NCBI GenBank assembly: GCA_902789445.1
Contig: CADAOB010000004.1
Coordinates: forward strand, 37,368-101,367
Source: an uncultured Bacteroidia bacterium
Lineage (GTDB): Bacteria; Bacteroidota; Bacteroidia; Bacteroidales; UBA932
Direction of reading: 5' to 3'
DNA length: 64,000 bases
Part shown: positions 53,305-63,055 of the stretch, piece after piece
Numbering within the stretch: the stretch's first letter is position 1
Layout: each line of letters begins with the position of its first letter
The notes under the pieces: generated by a model
The model's input: the letters and a program-made list of their open reading frames with translations, nothing else
What the model was told of the DNA's origin: nothing
Database searches by the model: none
Program-made: the position numbers and the translations under genes

Positions 53305-54071
53305 ACTTCGAATACTTTTCCTTCCTCGGCCAGATACGATTCGGGAAAGACCTCACGGGCCTGCGAAAGCAGGACACTGAGATCCTGGTAGCGGGAAGAA
53401 AAATGGCCGAGGACCAGTTTCTTCGCGCCGGCAGCCGCTGCGACAGCGGCCGCCTCCCGTGCCGTGGAATGAAACATTTTATGTGCCAGATCGACGTGTT
53501 CGTCGGCAAAAGTAGCCTCGTGATAGATCAGGTCGGTCCCTTTGAGCCAGTCCGCTTCCTCGGGGAAGACCATCGTGTCGGAACAGTATGCGGCCGACTG
53601 GCCGGTCTTGAGCCAGACGATCCGGTAGCCGAAGCAGTCGATGCGGTGCCGGAGCGGGAACGCCCAGACTTCGCAGTTCCGCAGCTCGATGATCCGCTGC
53701 GGCTCCTTCATCGTCAGGGGAACGTGGTGGATCTCATATTTGACACCCTCGCCGAAATGGGCCATGAAGAAGCGGAGCACCGACCCGAAATCGCGGGGCG
53801 CATAGATATAAAGAGGTGCCGTCCGTCCGTCGAGGGCCATCGTGGACAGCATCCCGAAAATCCCGAACACGTGGTCGCCGTGCAGATGGGATATCAGGAT
53901 GTTGTCCAGACGCGCCTTCGAAATACGATAGCGCTTGAGCTGCACCTGGGCATTCTCGCCGCAGTCAACCAAAAACAAGCGCCCGTGTAAATTGAATACG
54001 TGGGCGCTTTGATGTTGGTCAACCATCGGGCGGGCGGATGCCGTTCCGAGGGTTGTCAGGGTGAAGTTCAC
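53301..54071 (-). CDS. rnz: ribonuclease Z
   Basis: Metallo-beta-lactamase-fold endonuclease (256 aa) that trims tRNA 3' ends. Zinc ligands are in SHLHGDHVFGIFG, in MFHSTAREAA and in LVLGHFSSRYQD, and Asp in AYCSDT. It is shorter than the common 300 aa; the exosite loop between strands is reduced. The start codon is GTG at 54071 and overlaps the rpsA stop (TAGTG). Because the tRNA-Phe CCA is encoded, RNase Z here would act mainly on tRNAs without it. Confidence 0.9.
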   Translation of the reverse strand: MNFTLTTLGTASARPMVDQHQSAHVFNLHGRLFLVDCGENAQVQLKRYRISKARLDNILISHLHGDHVFGIFGMLSTMALDGRTAPLYIYAPRDFGSVLRFFMAHFGEGVKYEIHHVPLTMKEPQRIIELRNCEVWAFPLRHRIDCFGYRIVWLKTGQSAAYCSDTMVFPEEADWLKGTDLIYHEATFADEHVDLAHKMFHSTAREAAAVAAAAGAKKLVLGHFSSRYQDLSVLLSQAREVFPESYLAEEGKVFEV

Positions 54072-55948
54072 TACTTGCCGGCTTTTTCTTCCGCTTCGAG
54101 GCGGCTCTTGAGGTCGGCCAGGGAGGAGATGTCACCGAGGGTGGTCTTCTCCAGGTTGTCCTTCAGCTTGCGGACGACCTTCTGGGTGGAGTTGGCCTCG
54201 GAATCTTTCTCGCGGGCTTCCTTGCGGGCTTCTTCGCGTTTCGTCTCTTCGTAGGTACGGGTATGCGAGAGGGTGATCTTCTTGCTGCCCTTGTTGAACT
54301 CAGTCACCTTGAACGGGAGTTTCTCACCTTCCTTGGCGGTGGTACCGTCTTCCTTGACCAGGTTGCGGTTCGAGCAGAAACCGGTCACGCCTTCGGCGAG
54401 GGTCACGGTAGCGCCCTTCTCACCCATCGCGGTGATGGTGCCTTCGTGGACGGAGCCCACGGAGTAGGTGTTCTCATATTCGTTCCAGGGATTCTCCTCG
54501 AGCTGCTTGTGGCCGAGGCTCAGACGGCGGTTCTCCTGGTCGACTTCGAGGACCACGACCTCGAGCGGCTCACCGATGGAGGTGAACTCGGACGGGTGTT
54601 TGATCTTCTTGGTCCAGCTCAGGTCGCTGATGTGCACCAGGCCGTCCACACCTTCTTCCAGTTCCACGAACACACCGAAGTTGGTGAAGTTGCGGACCGT
54701 AGCGGTATGCTTCGAGTTGATGGGATATTTCTCGGTGATGTTTGCCCACGGATCGGGTTTGAGCTGTTTGATACCCAGGCTCATCTTGCGCTCCTCGCGG
54801 TCGAGGGTGAGGATCACGGCCTCCACTTCGTCGCCCACTTTGAGGAAATCCTGTGCGCTGCGCAGATGCAGGCTCCAGCTCATTTCGGAGACGTGGATCA
54901 GGCCTTCGACACCCGGCTGAACTTCCACGAAGGCACCGTAGTCGGCGATGACCACGACTTTGCCCTTCACCTTGTCGCCGACCTTGAGGTTCGGATCGAG
55001 CGCATCCCACGGGTGCGGGGTGAGCTGCTTGAGACCCAGGGCGATGCGTTTCTTGGTATCGTCGAAGTCGAGGATGACGACGTTGATCTTCTGGTCGAGG
55101 GAGACAACCTCTTCCGGATGGCTGATGCGGCCCCAGCTCAGGTCGGTGATGTGGATCAGACCGTCCACGCCGCCCAGGTCGACGAACACACCGTAGGAAG
55201 TGATGTTCTTGACCGTACCTTCCAGGACCTGGCCTTTCTCGAGTTTGGCGATGATGTCGGCCTTCTGGGCTTCGATCTCGGCCTCGATGAGAGCCTTGTG
55301 GGAAACGACCACGTTGCGGAATTCCTGGTTGATCTTGACGATCTTGAATTCCATGGTCTTGTTGACATACACGTCATAGTCGCGGATCGGCTTGACATCG
55401 ATCTGGCTGCCGGGCAGGAAGGCCTCGATGCCGAACACGTCGACGATCATGCCGCCTTTCGTACGGCACTTGATGTAACCCTTGACGATTTCGTCTTTTT
55501 CGAAGGCTTCGTTGACACGGTCCCAGCTCTTGACGGCGCGGGCGCGCTTGTGGGAGAGGATCAGCTGGCCTTTCTTGTCTTCGGCATTCTCCACATACAC
55601 TTCCACGGTGTCGCCCACGGCCAGGTCGGGATTGTAGCGGAATTCGTTGATGCTGATGACACCTTCGCTCTTGTAACCGATGTTGACGATTACTTCGCGT
55701 TTGTTGATGGCGGTAACGACGCCTTCAACAACCTCGTTCTCGTTGATGCGGCTGAGGCTGTTGCTGTAACTTTCTTCGTTGGCGGCTTTCTCCTGAGCGT
55801 CAAAGCCGTCGTTTTCAAATGCATCCCAATCGAACTTGTCGTTGTCGACGGAGGCATTGCTTCTTTTTTTGCCGGCGGGCTTTACGACCACCTGCTCTTC
55901 GATCTCTTCTGCATTCTCGACTGCAGGGTTGATGATCTCTTCAGACAT
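54071..55948 (-). CDS. rpsA: 30S ribosomal protein S1
   Basis: A 625-aa protein with six S1 RNA-binding domains at about 70-134, 152-218, 239-306, 322-392, 408-478 and 496-563. The recurring pattern is G-x-V-x-x-I-x-x-[YF]-G-x-F-V-x-L and GL[IV]H[IV]S. An acidic N-terminal arm (about 1-60) and a basic, coiled C-terminal tail (about 575-625) are typical of Bacteroidota S1. It recruits mRNAs to the 30S subunit, which matters in this phylum where strong Shine-Dalgarno sites are rare. RNase Z and the S41 protease follow on the same transcript. Confidence 0.95.
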   Translation of the reverse strand: MSEEIINPAVENAEEIEEQVVVKPAGKKRSNASVDNDKFDWDAFENDGFDAQEKAANEESYSNSLSRINENEVVEGVVTAINKREVIVNIGYKSEGVISINEFRYNPDLAVGDTVEVYVENAEDKKGQLILSHKRARAVKSWDRVNEAFEKDEIVKGYIKCRTKGGMIVDVFGIEAFLPGSQIDVKPIRDYDVYVNKTMEFKIVKINQEFRNVVVSHKALIEAEIEAQKADIIAKLEKGQVLEGTVKNITSYGVFVDLGGVDGLIHITDLSWGRISHPEEVVSLDQKINVVILDFDDTKKRIALGLKQLTPHPWDALDPNLKVGDKVKGKVVVIADYGAFVEVQPGVEGLIHVSEMSWSLHLRSAQDFLKVGDEVEAVILTLDREERKMSLGIKQLKPDPWANITEKYPINSKHTATVRNFTNFGVFVELEEGVDGLVHISDLSWTKKIKHPSEFTSIGEPLEVVVLEVDQENRRLSLGHKQLEENPWNEYENTYSVGSVHEGTITAMGEKGATVTLAEGVTGFCSNRNLVKEDGTTAKEGEKLPFKVTEFNKGSKKITLSHTRTYEETKREEARKEAREKDSEANSTQKVVRKLKDNLEKTTLGDISSLADLKSRLEAEEKAGK

Positions 55949-55997
55949 AATTGGTTAATAAATAGTTGAACAATAAGTAGTTGGACTTTATTTATAA

Positions 55998-56021
55998 AGC
56001 CCCGCACTTTCGTACGGGGCT
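55998..56021 (-). promoter_or_regulatory. hairpin at the predicted 5' end of the rpsA mRNA
   Basis: On the minus strand AGCCCCGTAC and GTGCGGGGCT form a 10-base stem (one wobble) closed by a GAAA tetraloop. It starts almost at the transcription start predicted from TATATTTG at 56030-56023 and is followed by TTTATAAATAAAG. It could terminate the S9 peptidase transcript, stabilise the rpsA leader, or be an S1-binding control element. Confidence 0.55.
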
Positions 56022-56022
56022 G

Positions 56023-56030
56023 CAAATATA
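56023..56030 (-). promoter_or_regulatory. rpsA promoter box
   Basis: TATATTTG on the minus strand, giving a leader of about 65-70 bases before the rpsA ATG at 55948. No strong TTTG partner is visible. Confidence 0.65.
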
Positions 56031-56052
56031 GTCAATTTTTGGATACTACCGC

Positions 56053-58641
56053 CTAATTATCAGCTTTTTCAGCTTTCTTTTCAGCTTTTTTGCGGGGTTT
56101 GGCTTCCTTTACATATTTGTCCAGCCAGGCGCCGGTCTCATAGAGCATGTCGAGGGTTGTCTCGATGCCCTGGTAGCCGTGGCTCTCATACGGGAGCTGC
56201 ACGTAGCGGGCCGTGCCGCCGAAATAGACCAGGGCCTGGTACAGGCGCTCCGACTGTACCGGGAACGTGCCCGTGTTGTTGTCCATCTGGCCGTGGATGA
56301 GCATCAGCGCATCCTTGATCTTGTCGGCATAGTTGAACGGCGACATCTGGTCGTACACGTCCTTGGCCTTCCAGTAATTGCGGCGTTCGCTCTGGAAGCC
56401 GAACGGCGTCAGGCTCCGGTTGTAGGCGCCGCTGCGGGCGATGCCGGCCCGGAACAACTTCGTGTGGGCCAGCAGGTTGGCCGTCATGAAACCGCCGTAG
56501 GAGTGGCCGCCCACGCCGATGCGGTCGCGGTCGCCGATTCCCAGGCTGTCGCAGACAAAGTCAACGGCGGCCTCGGCGCTCATCACCAGCTGGGAGAGGA
56601 ACTGGTCGTTGGGCAGGGAGTCCTTGTCCGCGGCGACGATCGCCATCGTGAACTCGTCGAGGACGGCATAGCCCTGCGTGGCCCAGATCATTGCGGAACC
56701 GTAACCCGGTTTGGTGAACTTGTGTTTCTCCGGGCGGGCTTTCTCAGCCTCGGCGAAGCAGCGGAATTCGTAGGGATAGGTCCACATGAAAACGGGCAGG
56801 CGGCCGTCGCGTTCCTTGTCGTAACCGGCCGGCAGATAGAGATGGGCAAAGCACTTGAGCCCGTCTTTGCGGGTATAGGTCACATACTGGTCGGTCACTT
56901 CCTGGGCAAACTGCGGCACGGGATTCACGATGTGGGTGATCTGGCGCTCTTTCTTCTTGTTGCGAAGGTCGAAGGCCCAGTAATCCGGCACCACGCCGAA
57001 GGCCTGGCGCTGGCCCACGAATTTGATCTGCTTGGGATTGTAGTCGGTAATGAACGAAAGGGTTTCCTTGCAGTCATCCGAGGATTTCCACACCTGCGTC
57101 ATTTTCGCATCCTTGAGCGTGAGCCGGTCGAGGAACGCCTGGCGGAAGCCTTCGGCATTCGGGCGGTCATTGCCCGTCAGGTAGATGTAGGAATGTTTGG
57201 CGTCCGTCCAGAGGACATTGCGGCCATACTGGTTGCGGGCGGTATAGGGACGGCCGTACACCGGGAAATCGCCGAGCGTATCGACCTCCGTGGTCTGCGT
57301 GAAGAGGACTTTCCGGACGGCATTCGTGTCGCAGGGCACGAAGCACACAGTCCGGCGGAACTTCTGCTTGCTGGACGATTCCTCGTAAAGCGCGAGTTTG
57401 TCGTCGCCCCAGGTGATGCGGCCAAGCCGGTACTCAGGATTGAGCACCAATTGTTTGTCGTTTTCGAAGTCGAACGGGGCACCGCACTGGAACACCTTGT
57501 CGGTAAAGGTCTTTTCGGGGCGGTCTTTCTCTTTGGCGGTATCCTTGTCGGCGGCATTGTCATCGGGACGGGGGCCCATCGGGCCCATCGGGCCGGCGGC
57601 ATTGTCCGACTCGGTCCAATAGAGGGTCGCCGGCATGTCGGGACGCCAGGAGAAGCCCGACGGCTTGGGTTTCTGCGGCTCTTTCTTCTTGTCCTTCGGG
57701 GCGTCCGGATCCGGTTTGGGCTCCTTCACCGTGCCGTCGCGGAGCATCCGGACCATCGAACCGTCGGCCAGGTCCATGATGAACTGCTTGCTCGGGAACG
57801 AACTATGCGACTGGACGTATGAATAAGGATGGTGCTCCGTCACGACCATCGCGTACGAAGCATCCGGCGAAAGATCGATGGAACGGTAGATCGCAGGCGC
57901 GCCGATCGTCCGGACGCCTTCCGGGCCCCAGACTGCGAGCTGGCTGGTGCAGACATAGTCGTAGAGCTCCTCGTCGGCCGGGCTGCCGAGCAGGTCCTGA
58001 TAGGTCCGGATCGACTTCTTTTCGCCCAGGACTTCCTGTACGACGGAAGACTTGGCGACAGTCGGAGCCGGTGCCTGGCAATGGCTGTCGGGTACGCGTT
58101 TGAAGAGGATGTGCTCGTCGTCGAGGAACCAGATGGTGCCGCCGTAGCCGCCGAATACCGTATTCACGCGGTCGGAAGTCAGGCGTTCTGCCTGGGCCTT
58201 GGCGACATCAGCCCGCCAAAGTTCCACATGGTCCGGGTATGTCAATGTGAAGGCCACGTAGCGGCCGCTCGGCGACCAGGTCAGGAACTTGATACGCGGG
58301 TTGGCCGGCAGGCCTTCGACCGGGCGGATGGCGCCGGTAGCCACATCGAGCAGGTCCAGCCGGTCGAACCAGTTCTCGCGGGTCTCGCTGAAGTTGCGGG
58401 GATCCACACGGATTCCGCCGATACGGGCCTCGCTTGCCGCAAGTTCCGCAATCGGCACGTGCCGGTTGGTGCGATAAGCCATCACGGCTTTCGAATGGTC
58501 GGGAGAAAAATTCGTGGAAGGGAGCGGACTGGCCATCGTCAGGCGCTCGATTTCCGCGGCCGGATGACGGAAACCGTCAGCAAAAGCCGAAACGCCGCCA
58601 ATCAGCAGAAGGGCAGCGGTCAAAGCGAAAATACGTTTCAT
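56053..58641 (-). CDS. S9-family prolyl-oligopeptidase-like peptidase
   Basis: An 862-aa exported peptidase: signal MKRIFALTAALLLIGGVSAFA, a beta-propeller N-terminal region (about 25-560) and a C-terminal alpha/beta hydrolase domain. The catalytic triad is Ser in GVGGHSYGGFM, Asp in LIHGQMDNNTG, and His in YESHGYQG. A low-complexity Lys/Pro/Asp segment (about 310-330) and a Gly/Pro/Met stretch (GPMGPMGPRP) interrupt the propeller. The C-terminal tail is Lys/Ala-rich. Substrate preference unknown; relatives include glutamyl endopeptidase-like enzymes. A TACATTTG box at 58663-58670 precedes it. Confidence 0.9.
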   Translation of the reverse strand: MKRIFALTAALLLIGGVSAFADGFRHPAAEIERLTMASPLPSTNFSPDHSKAVMAYRTNRHVPIAELAASEARIGGIRVDPRNFSETRENWFDRLDLLDVATGAIRPVEGLPANPRIKFLTWSPSGRYVAFTLTYPDHVELWRADVAKAQAERLTSDRVNTVFGGYGGTIWFLDDEHILFKRVPDSHCQAPAPTVAKSSVVQEVLGEKKSIRTYQDLLGSPADEELYDYVCTSQLAVWGPEGVRTIGAPAIYRSIDLSPDASYAMVVTEHHPYSYVQSHSSFPSKQFIMDLADGSMVRMLRDGTVKEPKPDPDAPKDKKKEPQKPKPSGFSWRPDMPATLYWTESDNAAGPMGPMGPRPDDNAADKDTAKEKDRPEKTFTDKVFQCGAPFDFENDKQLVLNPEYRLGRITWGDDKLALYEESSSKQKFRRTVCFVPCDTNAVRKVLFTQTTEVDTLGDFPVYGRPYTARNQYGRNVLWTDAKHSYIYLTGNDRPNAEGFRQAFLDRLTLKDAKMTQVWKSSDDCKETLSFITDYNPKQIKFVGQRQAFGVVPDYWAFDLRNKKKERQITHIVNPVPQFAQEVTDQYVTYTRKDGLKCFAHLYLPAGYDKERDGRLPVFMWTYPYEFRCFAEAEKARPEKHKFTKPGYGSAMIWATQGYAVLDEFTMAIVAADKDSLPNDQFLSQLVMSAEAAVDFVCDSLGIGDRDRIGVGGHSYGGFMTANLLAHTKLFRAGIARSGAYNRSLTPFGFQSERRNYWKAKDVYDQMSPFNYADKIKDALMLIHGQMDNNTGTFPVQSERLYQALVYFGGTARYVQLPYESHGYQGIETTLDMLYETGAWLDKYVKEAKPRKKAEKKAEKADN

Positions 58642-58659
58642 ATCGGGTTGGGTTTTATG

Positions 58660-59649
58660 CTACAAATGTAGGAAATAATCGCGTTCCGCCGCTATGTCGG
58701 GGATCGCAATTTCGTAGGTTTTTCCCTTGGCTGCCGTAAGTTTCGTGTCGCGGAGCCAGGGATTCGCCCGGCGAAGCTGGGCGTAGGAGATGCCATAGCG
58801 TCCGGCGAACTCCGCCAGGTCCTCGATCGATTCGCTTACCTTGACGACCTGCTTGGGCGGAATGTAGGGATACAGGTCGCGTTCATCCAGTTCGAAGCCG
58901 AAGAGCGCAGGATCCTCGAACATCATTTTGGCCACCAGGATGCGGAACATATAGCGGGAGGTCTCCTCCACCAGCTGCAGGTCCATCGCCTTGGGCTGGC
59001 GCTGCACTTCCCGGCGGCGCGTGATCCCGTTGATGCCGCCGTTGAAGCTGGCGGCGACCGTCATCCAGTCGCCGAAGCGGGCGTAAGCCTTTTTCAGATA
59101 CTTGCAGGCCGCCACCGTCTCCTTCTGAAGATGGTAGCGCTCATCCACCGTCGGCGTCACTTCCAGGCCGTATTCCTTCCCCACCTCGCGCATGAACTGC
59201 CAGAGTCCTGCCGCCCCGGATACCGAAACGGCCGTCTCGCTGAGGTTGCTCTCGATGGCCATCAGGTATTTCAGGTCGTCAGGCACCCCGTTCTCGGCCA
59301 GCAGCGGTTCAATCTGCGGGAAAATCCGCGCGGAGCGCTTGAGCATCAGCAGCGAATTGGTATGGCTGTAGGTGAAGGCGATCAGTTCGCGGTCCATCCG
59401 CTCGCGCAGATCGACCCGGTCGAAACGGATGGTATCGCCGGCGAAAACCATCATGTCGGGCACCTGCGGGATCCGGGCGGGTTCGCGGACGATGGTCCGC
59501 TCGACAATGACGACGGAATCTCCGGTGGATACGTTCACAGGCACCGTCCCGGACTTCGCCATGCAGACGGCAGGACGGGTCTCCCAAAACAGATAGCCCA
59601 CCGCCGAGAAAAGCAGCAGGAAGAGAAGAAGGGAAACAGTACGTTTCAT
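58660..59649 (-). CDS. membrane-bound lytic transglycosylase (MltD-like)
   Basis: A 329-aa protein with an N-terminal signal/anchor helix (VSLLLFLLLFSAVGYLFW). An SLT domain (about 105-240) carries the catalytic Glu in AIESNLSETAVSVSGAAGLWQFM, and GDWMTVAASFNGGINGI follows. The C-terminal end (VVKVSESIEDLAEFAGRYGISYAQLRRANPWL) is a LysM module. It cleaves glycan strands with 1,6-anhydro-muramyl ends. Its ATG overlaps the stop of the upstream sugar dehydratase gene by one base (59649). Confidence 0.9.
   Translation of the reverse strand: MKRTVSLLLFLLLFSAVGYLFWETRPAVCMAKSGTVPVNVSTGDSVVIVERTIVREPARIPQVPDMMVFAGDTIRFDRVDLRERMDRELIAFTYSHTNSLLMLKRSARIFPQIEPLLAENGVPDDLKYLMAIESNLSETAVSVSGAAGLWQFMREVGKEYGLEVTPTVDERYHLQKETVAACKYLKKAYARFGDWMTVAASFNGGINGITRRREVQRQPKAMDLQLVEETSRYMFRILVAKMMFEDPALFGFELDERDLYPYIPPKQVVKVSESIEDLAEFAGRYGISYAQLRRANPWLRDTKLTAAKGKTYEIAIPDIAAERDYFLHL
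58663..58670 (-). promoter_or_regulatory. promoter box of the S9 peptidase gene
   Basis: TACATTTG on the minus strand, 21 bases before the ATG at 58641, located within the last codons of the lytic transglycosylase gene. Upstream TTTG not found. Confidence 0.6.
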
Positions 59650-61562
59650 TATTTATTGTCGTAAACTTCGAATTTCGAGTTTTTCGAGATGAATTCCGGC
59701 ACGATCTCTTTCATCCGCTTGACCATTTCCGGAATACGGACCTCCCGGGAGAGGACTTCCAGTTCGTCGCTGAAATGGCAGGCTTCCTGGTAGCCATATT
59801 GGCGGACGTGGGCGACGCGGATGCGGTCGTGGGAGGTCGGATCGGTTTTTTCCTTGTCGGAAAGGACTTCCTCGTAAAGTTTCTCGCCCGGCCTCAGACC
59901 GGAATAGACGATCTTGATATCCTTGTCCGGCTCGAAACCGGCCAGTTCGATCATCCGGCGGGCCAGGTCGGCAATCTTGACGGGCTTGCCCATGTCGAAG
60001 ACATAGATTTCCTTGCCGACCGACATCGTAGCGGCTTCCAGCACCAGACGACAAGCCTCGGGGATCGTCATGAAATAGCGGGTGATCTCCGGATGGGTGA
60101 CCGTCACGGGGCCGCCGTTTTCAATCTGCTCACGGAAGCGGGGAATGACAGACCCGTTGGAGCCCAGTACGTTGCCGAAGCGCGTGGTGACGAACTTCGT
60201 CTTTTCATTGCTGATGGACTGGACGTAGATTTCCGCCAGACGTTTGGTGCAGCCCATGATGTTGGTCGGGTTGACGGCCTTGTCGGTGGAGATCATCACC
60301 ATCATTTCCGCGCCGTACTCGATGCTCTTGTCGGCCACATGGCGGGAACCCACCAGATTGACCAGCACCGCCTCGCAGGGATTGTCCTCCATCAGGGGCA
60401 CGTGTTTGTAGGCGGCCGCATGGAAGACCACCTGCGGATGCCAAGTGCGGAAAACATAATCGAGACGAGGAAGCTGCCGTACGTCACCGATCACCGGCAC
60501 GAAATGCAGTTCGGGGAACTTGTCCTCCAACTCCAGCCGGAGGTTGTGCATCGGCGTCTCGGCATTGTCGAACAGCACGAGTTTCTTCACGCCGAAGCGC
60601 GCCAGCTGGCGGCAGAGCTCCGAGCCGATGGAGCCAGCCGCACCGGTCACGAGCACGACCTTTCCGGAAAACCGTTCCCGGATCTTGTCCATCGAGATCG
60701 AGATCTCTTCGCGGCCCAGCAGGTCTTCGACTTTCACGTTGCGCACGCCCTGGGTGGCCACGTTCGAGTATTCGTCAATCGACGGGGCGATCAGCAGGCG
60801 GAGCTTGTTATCCGTCGCATAGCTCACGAGATGATGCACCTCACCCCGGATGTCCTCCTCCCGGGCGAAGATAATGCCGCCGATGCCGTGTTTCTTGACG
60901 ACCCGGTCGAAATCTCCCGCCGAGGTGAAGGAATAGACGGGAAGGTTATGGTTTGTCAGATTCTCTTCCGAAGGGATATCTGTCAGGTAGCCGACCACCT
61001 CATAGTGCCGGGAACTGCGCAGCCGCGTCTGGAGCGCGATGGATTTTTCGCCGGTACCGAAGACCAGCACACGCAGCGTGTCAGCTTTGCGGTTGCGGAA
61101 GCGCCGCTGCAGTTCCTCATACACGCGGACCATGGCCACGCGGAACAGAATCAGCAGGAAGATGCAGAGGATGCCGTAGGACAGGAGGATGAACCAGGTC
61201 TTCGGATGCCAGAGGCCGCTGAAGATCAGGACGAGCGCGTCCAGCATCATGGCACAGGCGACGGCCAGCACGAAACGGAAGATATCGGCCAGCGATGAAT
61301 GGCGGATGATAATCCGGTAACTGCGGAACGCCCAGAACATCAGGGCCGAGGAAGCCGTGGTCGTAAGCAGCCAGACCCAAACGAAGCGGTTCCAGTAAAC
61401 CATCGAAGATGAGATACTGGGGCCGGAAGCGACATAGTGGACACCGAATATGACCAGCAGGGCCGAAACGAAGGATATCAGCACGTCCAGCGCCAGGATG
61501 AGCCCGGAACTCACATAGCGCGAGAAGACCTTGTCAAACAACTTGTGTATCCCATTATTCAT
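59649..61562 (-). CDS. membrane NDP-sugar 4,6-dehydratase/epimerase (CapD/PglF/WbpM type)
   Basis: A 637-aa polysaccharide-biosynthesis protein. Four N-terminal membrane helices (about 15-160) are followed by a CoA-binding-like Rossmann domain (about 165-280, RVLVFGTGEKSIALQTRL) and the SDR catalytic domain (about 300-600). The SDR domain has VLVTGAAGSIGSELCRQL for NAD, VFHAAAYKHVPLMEDN and MISTDKAVNPTNIMGCTKR, typical of 4,6-dehydratases/5-epimerases that act on UDP-N-acetylhexosamines. It supplies modified amino sugars for surface glycan. No glycosyltransferase cluster is adjacent, only the lytic transglycosylase. Confidence 0.92.
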   Translation of the reverse strand: MNNGIHKLFDKVFSRYVSSGLILALDVLISFVSALLVIFGVHYVASGPSISSSMVYWNRFVWVWLLTTTASSALMFWAFRSYRIIIRHSSLADIFRFVLAVACAMMLDALVLIFSGLWHPKTWFILLSYGILCIFLLILFRVAMVRVYEELQRRFRNRKADTLRVLVFGTGEKSIALQTRLRSSRHYEVVGYLTDIPSEENLTNHNLPVYSFTSAGDFDRVVKKHGIGGIIFAREEDIRGEVHHLVSYATDNKLRLLIAPSIDEYSNVATQGVRNVKVEDLLGREEISISMDKIRERFSGKVVLVTGAAGSIGSELCRQLARFGVKKLVLFDNAETPMHNLRLELEDKFPELHFVPVIGDVRQLPRLDYVFRTWHPQVVFHAAAYKHVPLMEDNPCEAVLVNLVGSRHVADKSIEYGAEMMVMISTDKAVNPTNIMGCTKRLAEIYVQSISNEKTKFVTTRFGNVLGSNGSVIPRFREQIENGGPVTVTHPEITRYFMTIPEACRLVLEAATMSVGKEIYVFDMGKPVKIADLARRMIELAGFEPDKDIKIVYSGLRPGEKLYEEVLSDKEKTDPTSHDRIRVAHVRQYGYQEACHFSDELEVLSREVRIPEMVKRMKEIVPEFISKNSKFEVYDNK

Positions 61563-61617
61563 AAATAGTTATCGATTAGTACCAAAAAAAACGCTTAAAA
61601 AAGTGTAAAAGTCCTTG

Positions 61618-61625
61618 CAAATTTA
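61618..61625 (-). promoter_or_regulatory. promoter box of the sugar dehydratase gene
   Basis: TAAATTTG on the minus strand, about 55 bases before the ATG at 61562. No TTTG partner seen. Confidence 0.6.
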
Positions 61626-61681
61626 ATAATAATAATTGACATATCCCCACACAGAACAGACGATTTTTTTTAAAATTGTAT

Positions 61682-61689
61682 TAAATTTG
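61682..61689 (+). promoter_or_regulatory. prfA promoter box
   Basis: TAAATTTG, 22 bases before the prfA ATG. The TTTG position is occupied by an A/T-rich run. Confidence 0.6.
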
Positions 61690-61711
61690 CAGTCCCAAAC
61701 CCTATCAGACG

Positions 61712-62797
61712 ATGGCAGAAAACACTTTACTCGAAAAACTCGACGGAATCAAGGCGAAATACGAGAGCATCGGCACCCAGCTCGGCGACCCCGAGGTGAT
61801 CGCCGACATGAAGAAATATGTCCAGCTCAACAAAGACTACAAGGAACTGGAACCGGTGGTTCAGGCCGGCGACCGCTACCGCAAACTGGTCAGCGACCTG
61901 GCCGACGCCAAGGAAATCCTCCTGAACGAGAAAGACGAGGACCTGCGTGAGATGGCCAAGGAAGAAGCCACCGCCCTTGAAGAGGAACTGCCGAAGATGG
62001 AAGAGGAAATCCGCATCCTGCTCATCCCGGCCGATCCGCAGGACAGCAAGAACGCCATCCTGGAGATCCGCGGCGGTACGGGCGGCGACGAAGCCGCCAT
62101 CTTTGCCGGCGACCTGTTCCGGATGTACACCAAATACTTCGAGCGCAAGGGCTGGAAATGCGAGGTGACCAACGTCAGTGAAGGCGCCGCCGGCGGCTAC
62201 AAGGAAATCGTCTGCAAGGTTTCGGGCGAGAAAGTTTACGGTACGTTGAAATATGAGAGCGGCGTCCACCGTGTCCAGCGCGTCCCGCAGACGGAGACGC
62301 AGGGCCGCGTCCACACCTCGGCCGCTTCAGTGGCCGTCCTCCCGGAGGCCGACGAGTTCGACGTCGAGATCGACATGAAGGATGTGCGCAAAGACCTGTT
62401 CTGCTCCTCCGGCCCGGGTGGCCAGGGCGTGAACACCACCTACTCCGCCGTCCGCCTGACCCACATCCCTTCGGGCATCGTCGTCCAGTGCCAGGACGAG
62501 CGTTCGCAGCTCAAGAACCTCGACAAGGCCCTGGCCGAGCTCCGCACCCGCCTCTACAACCTCGAATACGAGAAATACCTCAACGACATCACCGCCAAAC
62601 GCAAGACGATGGTCTCCACCGGCGACCGCTCCGCGAAGATCCGCACCTACAACTACCCGCAGTCCCGCGTCACCGACCACCGCATCGGCTACACGATGTA
62701 CAACCTCCCCGTCTTCATGGACGGCGACATCCAGGAAGTCATCGACCAGCTCCAGATCGCCGAAAACGCCGAACGCCTCAAAGCCGCCGGCGAATAA
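61712..62797 (+). CDS. prfA: peptide chain release factor 1
   Basis: Recognises UAG and UAA and triggers peptide release. The 361-aa protein has the N-terminal helical domain, the [19 protein letters not shown] segment, the [19 protein letters not shown] codon-recognition region containing the PxT-type tripeptide position (PQT), and the catalytic [17 protein letters not shown] (GGQ). PQT here rather than the usual P-[AVE]-T is within the known range for RF1. The C terminus is typical. It stands alone: promoter 22 bases upstream and no gene for 258 bases downstream. Confidence 0.96.
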   Translation: MAENTLLEKLDGIKAKYESIGTQLGDPEVIADMKKYVQLNKDYKELEPVVQAGDRYRKLVSDLADAKEILLNEKDEDLREMAKEEATALEEELPKMEEEIRILLIPADPQDSKNAILEIRGGTGGDEAAIFAGDLFRMYTKYFERKGWKCEVTNVSEGAAGGYKEIVCKVSGEKVYGTLKYESGVHRVQRVPQTETQGRVHTSAASVAVLPEADEFDVEIDMKDVRKDLFCSSGPGGQGVNTTYSAVRLTHIPSGIVVQCQDERSQLKNLDKALAELRTRLYNLEYEKYLNDITAKRKTMVSTGDRSAKIRTYNYPQSRVTDHRIGYTMYNLPVFMDGDIQEVIDQLQIAENAERLKAAGE

Positions 62798-63055
62798 TCC
62801 TTACCGGGCATCTTTCCGATCATCCCGGGCTCCGTTGCTCTGGCTTTTCGTCCCGCTCGCAGAGAAATGCTCGCGTCCCGAAAAACTACCCGCAACTGCG
62901 CCCTTGCTTCATCGGTGACCGGGTACTTTTCGCTGTTCCGAACCTTATTCGTCTGCCATCCTCATAATCAGGCATTTTTGAGTATGAAATCGGGTAAAAT
63001 GCACAAAAATACTATATTGGCTTTATGCATATAGACCGCTTTCTGGCTAGTCAGA
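62798..63055. other. intergenic stretch before the recombinase
   Basis: No gene seen. It contains an imperfect dyad near 62845-62885 (TTTTCG...CGAAAA with similar GGGACG/GCGAGC blocks) and becomes AT-rich from about 62950. The composition change near 62960-63050 could mark the edge of foreign DNA or a contig join. Confidence 0.5.
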
